Assembly: GCA_948543815.1 (NCBI GenBank)
Contig: CAOVHW010000001.1
Coordinates: 1 to 64,000, forward strand
DNA length: 64,000 nucleotides
Direction of reading: 5' to 3'
DNA from: an uncultured Eubacteriales bacterium
GTDB taxonomy: Bacteria > Bacillota > Clostridia > Lachnospirales > CAMVHY01
Shown here: positions 17,382-24,175 of the stretch, piece after piece
Numbering within the stretch: the stretch's first letter is position 1
Layout of the letters: every line of letters begins with the position of its first letter
Position numbers and translations under genes: made by a program
Notes under the pieces: model-generated
The model's input: only the letters and a program-made list of their open reading frames with translations
Databases searched by the model: none
What the model was told of the DNA's origin: nothing

Positions 17382-18053
17382 TTAATAATTTTCTCGGTAC
17401 TCATCCATATACTTTTTTAATAATTTTGCTGTAGTCGGTGGTGTGTATGAAATTGCATTCGCTCCAGCCTTAATCGTTTTCAATATACTTTCATCCGTTT
17501 TTCCGCCCGTCGCTATTATCGGAATATCTTTAAATTTTTTACGTATCTGTCCAACAATTTTTGCTGTATTCTCACCGCCACTTACATTTAAAATATCTGC
17601 GCCGGCTTTTAATTTTTGTTCAATATCTACATTTTCTGACACAATCGTAATAATTACCGGAATATCCACAACACTTTTTACCTGCGAAATCGTTTGTAGT
17701 GACGTCGGTGCGTTTAAAACAACTGCTAGTGCACCTTGAAATTCTGCGTGCAATGCAACATTTTTTGACCGTAAACCTTCTGTAATTCCTCCGCCAACTC
17801 CACAAAATACTGGCATATCTGCTATCGATATAATTGCTTGCGTAATTGTAGGATGCGGTGTAAATGGATAAACTGCAATAATTGCATCGGCATCTGAATT
17901 TTTTATAATTGCTACATCGGTTGAAAATAAAATTGAATAAATAGTCTTTCCAATAATCGTTATGCCACTTGCTTTCTCTCGTATTATCGCCGGCACTTTT
18001 ACTAAATTTTTATGCAAATTAGTTGTATATTGCGGACTAGTTTTCTTGACCAT
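17382..18053 (-). CDS. TIM-barrel protein of unknown function
   Basis: The 223-residue protein reads as a phosphate-binding (beta/alpha)8 barrel: repeated strand-loop units with GVGGGIT (near 82-88), a mid-barrel ADILNVSGGENT (near 155) and ATGGKTDESI near the C-terminal phosphate-binding position. It resembles ThiE/PdxS/NanE-like barrels in style but I see no catalytic signature for any of them. ATG 18053 has AAGGAG upstream. It is monocistronic, next to tRNA-Pro, and context gives no function. Confidence 0.6.
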   Translation of the reverse strand: MVKKTSPQYTTNLHKNLVKVPAIIREKASGITIIGKTIYSILFSTDVAIIKNSDADAIIAVYPFTPHPTITQAIISIADMPVFCGVGGGITEGLRSKNVALHAEFQGALAVVLNAPTSLQTISQVKSVVDIPVIITIVSENVDIEQKLKAGADILNVSGGENTAKIVGQIRKKFKDIPIIATGGKTDESILKTIKAGANAISYTPPTTAKLLKKYMDEYRENY

Positions 18054-18124
18054 ATGTTCTCCTTCTATTTCAAAAATTTGTATAAAAAAATGAACGGCAA
18101 ACTATTTGCAGCGTTCATATTTAA

Positions 18125-18198
18125 TCGGAGAAACAGGATTTGAACCTGCGACCTCTTGGTCCCGAACCAAGCGCTCTACCAAGCTGAGCCATTCCCCG
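18125..18198 (-). tRNA. tRNA-Pro (anticodon CGG)
   Basis: The minus strand folds as a 74-base tRNA: acceptor CGGGGAA/TTCTCCG (one G-U), D arm with TTGGTAGAGC, anticodon stem CTTGG/CCAAG with loop TTCGGGA (anticodon CGG), T arm with TTCAAAT and discriminator A. CCA is not encoded. Confidence 0.93.
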
Positions 18199-18284
18199 TT
18201 TCCCTCACTTAATATACAATATTTAATTTATACTGTCAAGTTCATAGCTTTGCAAATAAAATTTATTTGTATTGAAAAATATCT

Positions 18285-18313
18285 TTGAATTTATCTTGTA
18301 ATTATTTTATAAT
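18285..18313 (+). promoter_or_regulatory. Promoter of the OTU-like gene
   Basis: TTGAAT (18285-18290), 17-base spacer, TATAAT (18308-18313), 36 bases before the GTG start. Confidence 0.6.
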
Positions 18314-18348
18314 AAAATTATGAATTTTTATTTGTGAGGTGAAAAAAC

Positions 18349-19641
18349 GTGGAAAATGATAATGGTTTCGAACAAATAAATCCTGATGAAATAGATCTAA
18401 ACGAAATTCCGGAAGATGAATTCAATACTGTGCTCAATGACAACGATGCAAAATTTATACAAAATCTTTATTACAAGCATCATGGTAGCTCACCACGATT
18501 TCCTGGCGGTAATTGTGTATTTGCTTCTATATTGACATTTATGTCTTATGAAAAAATAGATAACATGATTAATTATGTTTTAACCAAGCAAAAAGAATTG
18601 AACAACGAACAACTTAATGATATTATCGTTCAAATATTTAAAAACACGCCAAGAACCAAAAATCGAGATATTATTTCTTACATGCGTGCTTATGTATATA
18701 TCTATCTTGTTGAAAATTTAGGTGAATATTTTAAAATAGGAGGTATAAATTCTCAATTAACCAATTTAGTTAACGGCGGATATACTTTTATTGATCAATA
18801 TACAATGCAAGCTTTTTGTGCAATGACTGGTCAAAATATTTTAGTATTTAAAGATAATAATAATAAAAAGTTGCAGCCAATATTGTGCTCTATTGATAAA
18901 AACAAATATTATTCTTTTGAAAAAATTTCTCGTTACCCTTCACTGTCAGGATATACTAAAACCCTTTCATATTTAAATGATGATGATGATAATTTTTATG
19001 TAAGAAATTTAAGTTGTTCTTCAGAAGAAAATGGACCAACTATATCTTCAGCTAAATTTGATGGCAACGATACAATTTCAATTTTTTGTTTTGGAAACCA
19101 TTGTACTCCATTTGTTGGAAAACAAAATGTACACTTTTTTTATCGTCTTGGTGCTAAAAAAATTAATACGTCAAAAATTGAAAATTTTGTCCCACGAGAT
19201 TTTATTATGAAAAAACAATTTGATGTACCAAAAAAAGATATAATGCAAAAAAATGATAAACTTAATTGGAAAACAATTTTTGCTATAACTACTGGTATTG
19301 TTTTTGCAATAGGTGTATCAATTGTTAGTGCTTTTACTTTTGGCTTAGGTTTAATTCCTGCATTATTAGCTACAAAAATTGCAATTGGTTTAGGCACGGC
19401 TTTTTCATTAGCATCATTTATATATCCTATATTCACTACCATTAAAAATAAAAAAAATAAAAAACAAGATTCCATAAATTTAAGCATTACTCCACTTTTA
19501 GATGATAATGGAAATTTAATTAATGATGAAAGCAAAAAAAATAAAAACATGTTATCAAATATTCATAACCTTACATCAGATTCAGATGAGCATATACCAC
19601 CGCTTGAATCAAAACAAAATCAACTAAATATTTTTCATTAA
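18349..19641 (+). CDS. Putative OTU-like cysteine peptidase with C-terminal membrane hairpin
   Basis: The 430-residue protein has an acidic N-terminus and then a pattern consistent with an OTU (ovarian-tumour) peptidase: GGNCVFASI with candidate nucleophile C56, an OTU-like central DQYTMQAFCAMTGQNILVF stretch (about 149-167), and GNHCTPF with candidate H251. The Asp usually two or three residues before the Cys is absent, so activity is uncertain. Residues about 309-362 form a Gly-rich two-helix hydrophobic hairpin, followed by a polar tail of about 65 residues. OTU enzymes cleave ubiquitin linkages, and bacterial ones known so far are mostly host-directed effectors. GTG 18349 has GAGGTG 7 bases upstream. 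Three paralog-like hairpin proteins follow. The OTU call rests on eye alignment. Confidence 0.5.
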   Translation: MENDNGFEQINPDEIDLNEIPEDEFNTVLNDNDAKFIQNLYYKHHGSSPRFPGGNCVFASILTFMSYEKIDNMINYVLTKQKELNNEQLNDIIVQIFKNTPRTKNRDIISYMRAYVYIYLVENLGEYFKIGGINSQLTNLVNGGYTFIDQYTMQAFCAMTGQNILVFKDNNNKKLQPILCSIDKNKYYSFEKISRYPSLSGYTKTLSYLNDDDDNFYVRNLSCSSEENGPTISSAKFDGNDTISIFCFGNHCTPFVGKQNVHFFYRLGAKKINTSKIENFVPRDFIMKKQFDVPKKDIMQKNDKLNWKTIFAITTGIVFAIGVSIVSAFTFGLGLIPALLATKIAIGLGTAFSLASFIYPIFTTIKNKKNKKQDSINLSITPLLDDNGNLINDESKKNKNMLSNIHNLTSDSDEHIPPLESKQNQLNIFH

Positions 19642-19730
19642 GCAAAAAGCTAATGAAATCAACAATGTTTTTTCAGTGAAAATATTTCATCAAAAAAAAT
19701 TTTTTAATATAAATTTTTGTTGAACTTTAC

Positions 19731-19759
19731 TTGCAAAATAAAATTTTATATGCTATGAT
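19731..19759 (+). promoter_or_regulatory. Promoter of hairpin protein 1
   Basis: TTGCAA (19731-19736), 17 bases, TATGAT (19754-19759). The whole region from here to the start codon is conserved upstream of the next two genes. Confidence 0.6.
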
Positions 19760-19806
19760 AAAAATGTAATGTTGATAAAAAATTAAATTAAAAGGAGAAA
19801 TTAATT

Positions 19807-20898
19807 ATGGATAGTATTGCTGTGAATGATAAAGAATTAAACGTTTCTTTTGATAATAATATTTGGTTTTTTCGCTTATGTAATTATTACTTCATAGCTT
19901 ATGTAAAATTTAATGATGATGACTTCCAGTCTATTAACAGTTGCACTTATTATACAACAAAATGTAAACAAAAAAAGCTTTCGTTTTCGATTTGTGACGC
20001 AAAGCAAGAATATTTTCGTTATTTTGAAATTAATTTAGAAAATTTAGGTGATCTTTCAAAACTTACATTAAATTATAATAAAGAAAAGGATTCTTTTGAA
20101 ACAGAAACAAAAGGTGTCACTATTAATGAAACAACAAAATATTTGCAATTTAAATGTGGTATTGAAGATGTAAATGCTTTTATGGTTAATGATAGGGTAT
20201 ATACTATTGATAAAAAAATTCTTTGTAATTTTAATAGTGAACAAGACATAAAATTTGGTCATATAGATAATGAAGGTAATTTTTTAGATAGTAATTTTTT
20301 AGATTGTGAAAAACAACCTTTTATAAAAAATATGTGTGTAGAAAATTTCAATGACTATGATAATACAGCTATAATAAATATGAATGATGAAAATGGTAAA
20401 CTTAATATTTCTTGTAATAATGCAACCATTACCTTTGACGAAGAGCATTCAAAAATTATTAACAATAAAGCACCGACAATTGCATCATTTAGTTTGGGCG
20501 GCATATTCGCTAGTAGCGCGGTAGGTTTTGCAATAGCTGCTTTCGCTTTTAGTCTTGCAATTAGTCCAATTATTGCAGGAATAATTATTGCCGTTTCGGC
20601 TTTAGCAAGCGCCAGCTGTTTTATTTATGGCATTATCAAAAAAAGTCATACATACACTCCTAAAAAAGATGAAACACAAAATGCATCCGAAACACATAAA
20701 AGCGAAAGTGAGCTTACAAATTCAAACATTGAAGAAAATATTGATATTAATAAAATAAATGGTTCAAATTCTGAAACACCAATTGAAGACGAAAGTTTTC
20801 TCCCTAAAGAAAATGATCTACCAAACAACGAAAAAACAGTTCCTCTGCTTGATAAAAGCAACAACAACGAACATCATTATTCTGACTCTAGCAACTGA
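19807..20898 (+). CDS. Hairpin-tailed accessory protein 1 (unknown family)
   Basis: The 363-residue protein has no signal peptide. Residues about 40-220 look beta-rich and contain the module VNAFMVNDRVYTID followed by IKFGHID, shared with the next two genes. Residues about 225-280 form a Gly/Ala-rich two-helix hydrophobic hairpin, followed by a KKSHTYTP junction and a polar, Asn/Glu/Ser-rich tail of about 80 residues. I recognise no named domain. The conserved upstream region and AAGGAG site support the start. It lies after the OTU-like gene and is the shortest of three homologues, which suggests local duplication. A terminator follows. Confidence 0.65.
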   Translation: MDSIAVNDKELNVSFDNNIWFFRLCNYYFIAYVKFNDDDFQSINSCTYYTTKCKQKKLSFSICDAKQEYFRYFEINLENLGDLSKLTLNYNKEKDSFETETKGVTINETTKYLQFKCGIEDVNAFMVNDRVYTIDKKILCNFNSEQDIKFGHIDNEGNFLDSNFLDCEKQPFIKNMCVENFNDYDNTAIINMNDENGKLNISCNNATITFDEEHSKIINNKAPTIASFSLGGIFASSAVGFAIAAFAFSLAISPIIAGIIIAVSALASASCFIYGIIKKSHTYTPKKDETQNASETHKSESELTNSNIEENIDINKINGSNSETPIEDESFLPKENDLPNNEKTVPLLDKSNNNEHHYSDSSN

Positions 20899-20916
20899 TT
20901 ATTAAATATAAATTTT

Positions 20917-21020
20917 AAAAAACATCCGTTATTTGACGGATGTTTTTTTAATGGGAAAAAAGTTGGAAAGAGGTAATAAAGTTGTCCAAAAGAAAATATA
21001 AATATCCATAAAGAAAATTA
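20917..21020 (+). repeat. 103-base direct repeat, copy 1 (terminator plus spacer)
   Basis: Starts with the hairpin ACATCCGT...ACGGATGT and T-run, then AATGGGAAAAAA, AATAAAGTTGTCC and ATATCCATAAAGAAAA. The same sequence with few differences occurs at about 24055-24157 after hairpin protein 3. The hairpin terminates the upstream gene. Confidence 0.8.
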
Positions 21021-21041
21021 TGAAATTATTAAAAAATTAGT

Positions 21042-21070
21042 TTGTAAAACAAAATTTTATTTGATATAAT
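21042..21070 (+). promoter_or_regulatory. Promoter of hairpin protein 2
   Basis: TTGTAA (21042-21047), 17 bases, TATAAT (21065-21070), then a leader nearly identical to that of hairpin protein 1. Confidence 0.6.
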
Positions 21071-21117
21071 AAAAATGTAATGTTAATAAAAAATTAATTT
21101 AAAAGGAGGAATTAATT

Positions 21118-22473
21118 ATGGCTGAAAAATCTGAAATTTATGCAAAAAATATTGAAATAATACTAAAAGATAATCAAAATAATATTACAAATTGTTTAAT
21201 CTACACAGTTGATGAATATAATAAAAATTCTACGCAATATAGTGAACGTCTCGTTTTTGACTCACAAGAAAATCAACAAAATATTGTTTCATTTAAACCA
21301 AGAAATAAAGAAGGTAAAAGCTCCATCCAAAATGATTCAAATAATCTTATAGTTATTGAGTTTTTTCGAGGAGACATTTCAACTGATACAAAATTTATAG
21401 CTATTAATCCTAACAATACAGATAATGACAAAATTGTTTTAGAATTTGACAAAAATTATAAATTGACAAGTAACTGTAAAGGAGTAACTGCACTAACACT
21501 GTTAAATATTGAATTCAAAGAAAAAATAGCATTAGATTCTTTTGAAAATATTTATTCTAATAATTTTTCGATTGATAACTCTGATGATAAACCAATATTA
21601 ACAGTTCCAGTAAATATAGAAATAAATCCATTTACAAATAAGCATGAAATAAAATTTCGTTATTATGATTCAATAAATAAAACCTATCTTCCTCAAGAAC
21701 GCACTTTTGAACTTAATGTTTCAAATCCTTCTTCAACAGTTAATTTGATTTTTAATAACAATAAATTTGAAGCAGAAAATGCTACTATCAAAGAAACGAC
21801 AAATTACTTAAACATTGAATGTAATCTTGAAAACGTAAACGCTTTTATGGTTAATGATAAAATGTTCTACATTAAAAATAAAAAAGCAAATTTTTTACCT
21901 GAATTAAATAAAAATTATGAAATAAAATTTGGTTACTATGATGAAGCTAAAAATGAATTTTTAAATTCTGAGAATCAAGTTGTTTGCGAGTTTTCACTTG
22001 ATAATTTTAGCGAAGAAAATATTTTAACTGTTGATACTGAAGGCAAATGTTCTTTAACCAAAAATGGTTCAGATTTTACTTCCGATTTAAAGCAAAAAAT
22101 GGTTCATAATAAAAGAGATACAAATTTAGAACTTGGTGGTGGTGGAGTATCTGGCGCAGGCGCAGTAGGTTTTGGTATAGCAATTGCTTTTGGTTTAAAT
22201 CCAATTGCCGCAGCAATAATTATTGCTGTTTTGGCTGTAACATGTTTAGGTTTACTTATTCATGGTGGTATTAAAAAAAGTAAAATATACACTCCACTTA
22301 AAGAAGATAAATCACAAAAACCTGAAACAAAAAATTCTAATAAATCAAATTCAATATTTGACCAGAACAGCAACGATTCAAATTTGCCTTCTGATAAAAA
22401 TGAAAATGATCAAACTCAAATTAATTCTCCTAAACCTAACTGCGAACCAGCATCTCCGACAAATACAATTTAA
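21118..22473 (+). CDS. Hairpin-tailed accessory protein 2 (unknown family)
   Basis: The 451-residue protein is a longer homologue of the 19807 product. It contains two related beta-rich units: one ending in EIKFRYYDSINKTYL (about residue 178-192) and one with VNAFMVNDKMFYI and EIKFGYYDEAKNEFL (about 240-282). A Gly/Ala-rich hydrophobic hairpin (about 335-382), a KKSKIYTPL junction and a polar Asn/Ser/Pro-rich tail follow. No catalytic motif or known domain is apparent, and no signal peptide is present. ATG 21118 has an AAGGAGG site. Only a weak terminator is visible downstream. Confidence 0.65.
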   Translation: MAEKSEIYAKNIEIILKDNQNNITNCLIYTVDEYNKNSTQYSERLVFDSQENQQNIVSFKPRNKEGKSSIQNDSNNLIVIEFFRGDISTDTKFIAINPNNTDNDKIVLEFDKNYKLTSNCKGVTALTLLNIEFKEKIALDSFENIYSNNFSIDNSDDKPILTVPVNIEINPFTNKHEIKFRYYDSINKTYLPQERTFELNVSNPSSTVNLIFNNNKFEAENATIKETTNYLNIECNLENVNAFMVNDKMFYIKNKKANFLPELNKNYEIKFGYYDEAKNEFLNSENQVVCEFSLDNFSEENILTVDTEGKCSLTKNGSDFTSDLKQKMVHNKRDTNLELGGGGVSGAGAVGFGIAIAFGLNPIAAAIIIAVLAVTCLGLLIHGGIKKSKIYTPLKEDKSQKPETKNSNKSNSIFDQNSNDSNLPSDKNENDQTQINSPKPNCEPASPTNTI

Positions 22474-22605
22474 ATAAATTATCTACGAAAGAACAAATGT
22501 TTTTTTGTAAAAAAATTTATAAATATTTTTAGCAAAAAATTAAAAATTTATATTAAATCTGCAACCAAATATTTTTTTTAATGCAAATTCTTGTTTAATT
22601 TCTAT

Positions 22606-22633
22606 TTGCAAAATGAACTTTATATGTTATAAT
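22606..22633 (+). promoter_or_regulatory. Promoter of hairpin protein 3
   Basis: TTGCAA (22606-22611), 16 bases, TATAAT (22628-22633), again followed by the shared leader ending in AAAGGAGACG. Confidence 0.6.
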
Positions 22634-22681
22634 AAAAGTGTGATGTTTATAAAAAAATAAATCTTAAAGGAGACGATAATT

Positions 22682-24043
22682 ATGTCTGAAGATAATAAAG
22701 CTACATTTGTCATTGTTGCACCTAATAATTATGATGTAAAAAAATATAGTTTATGTGTTCGTAATAATTTCGATAAAAATGCAACAATAGCACCTTATGG
22801 ATTTTCAGAACTTGAGTTTGAATTTAACCAAACGGATAAAAATGGTAATTTGGTTGCTATAGTAGAATATAATAAATCCAAAGAACCATTGAAAAATCCA
22901 AGAATAACTCTTTTTAATGGAACTATTGATGAATCAAAAAGTTATAAACCTAAAAATATGATACAAGATGATAAACATTTATCATTTAAATATCCTGATA
23001 ACAATGAGTCTGATAACGATAATAATAAATCTCAAATTTTTAAAATTAAACTTTGTGAAAGTCATGATGAAACTTTACAAAAAATAAAAAATGAAAATTT
23101 ATGTTATGAATATTGGACAGAAGAGCAATTAAATGAATATAAAATTGACCAACAAGTTCAAACTGAACAAATATCACTAGATATTCAAGCTCAACAACCT
23201 GAAGAATTAATTCAATCCATAGATGGTAAATCAGATAGTCAACAAACTAAAAACGATCAAGTTGAAGAAGATAAAATAGACACAGAAAATGATAAAAATA
23301 ACAACGCTACAGAAAATAATCAAATACCATTAAAAATTGATTGCCAAATTAAAAATGTAAATGCATTTTTGCTTAACGGTGAATTTCATTCCCTTGATGA
23401 CAAAAATGATAAAATTTGCTTAGATAAAAATAAAGAATACAAAATAGAGCCTGTTTATTATGATGCTGAAAAACAAAGATTTTACTATTTACCTAAATCA
23501 AATGTTTATGAATTTGGTCCCTCAGATTTATGTAATATTGGTAAACTTGATTTAATTATTGACAATTATGATGCTTCTGTTCCTACCTTTACTTCTTCTT
23601 TGCCAAAAACTTCAATTCCGATTGGTTTAACTAAACCAATTAATCATGAAAAATCATCAAATTTAGAACTTGGTTTTGGTATTCCATTAGCTCTTGCAGC
23701 AATCGGTTTTGCCTTTGCTTTAGCTTTTGGTGGACTTCCTGCAATAATCGCTTTACCGTTTATCATTGGTCTAGGTATTTTAGGTGGAGGATTAATATGT
23801 AAAGGCGGTTATGATAAACATTACACATTAAAAGAACCTAAAGAAAATAAATCACAAGAATCTGAAGCAGAATATTCTGACGAAGTAACTCAAGACACAG
23901 ACATTGACAATGAAGATCCAATTTGGACTTCAGTAAAATCACAATCACAAGATTCAAATGAAGACCAACCTTTTTTTGATACAAGCAATAACGATATTTT
24001 TTTAAACGATGAAGAAGAAGAGTGGGGCGAACATATAATTTAA
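22682..24043 (+). CDS. Hairpin-tailed accessory protein 3 (unknown family)
   Basis: The 453-residue protein is the most divergent of the three homologues. A beta-rich N-terminus is followed by a low-complexity Gln/Asp/Asn linker (about 150-215), then the shared module VNAFLLNGEFHSLD with YKIEPVYYDAEKQRFYYL (about 225-275). The hydrophobic hairpin (about 325-375) has the same Gly/Ala/Pro-rich character as its neighbours, then a YTLKEP junction and an acidic tail rich in Asp, Glu and Ser. No named domain is recognised. The second copy of the 103-base repeat lies directly downstream. Confidence 0.65.
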   Translation: MSEDNKATFVIVAPNNYDVKKYSLCVRNNFDKNATIAPYGFSELEFEFNQTDKNGNLVAIVEYNKSKEPLKNPRITLFNGTIDESKSYKPKNMIQDDKHLSFKYPDNNESDNDNNKSQIFKIKLCESHDETLQKIKNENLCYEYWTEEQLNEYKIDQQVQTEQISLDIQAQQPEELIQSIDGKSDSQQTKNDQVEEDKIDTENDKNNNATENNQIPLKIDCQIKNVNAFLLNGEFHSLDDKNDKICLDKNKEYKIEPVYYDAEKQRFYYLPKSNVYEFGPSDLCNIGKLDLIIDNYDASVPTFTSSLPKTSIPIGLTKPINHEKSSNLELGFGIPLALAAIGFAFALAFGGLPAIIALPFIIGLGILGGGLICKGGYDKHYTLKEPKENKSQESEAEYSDEVTQDTDIDNEDPIWTSVKSQSQDSNEDQPFFDTSNNDIFLNDEEEEWGEHII

Positions 24044-24054
24044 TCATTCGAAAC

Positions 24055-24157
24055 AAAAACATCCGATAAAAGTCGGATGTTTTTTTAATGGGAAAAAATT
24101 TTGAAATAGGTAATAAAGTTGTCCAAAAGGAAATATAAATATCCATAAAGAAAATTT
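24055..24157 (+). repeat. 103-base direct repeat, copy 2
   Basis: Near-identical to 20917-21020, starting with an ATCCGA...TCGGAT hairpin and T-run. This copy leads straight into the ribosome binding site of the P-type ATPase gene, so the copy after hairpin protein 1 may be the duplicated one. Confidence 0.8.
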
Positions 24158-24175
24158 TATGGAGTGATTTAACAA

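Noticed and set aside
18106..18288. Plus-strand 60-aa frame through the tRNA-Pro gene
   Set aside because: It reads the antisense of the tRNA (the familiar GFEPATSW-type false peptide) and has no ribosome binding site of its own.
23838..24146. Minus-strand 102-aa frame at the end of hairpin protein 3
   Set aside because: It is antisense to the acidic tail and the repeat; no ribosome binding site or recognisable domain.
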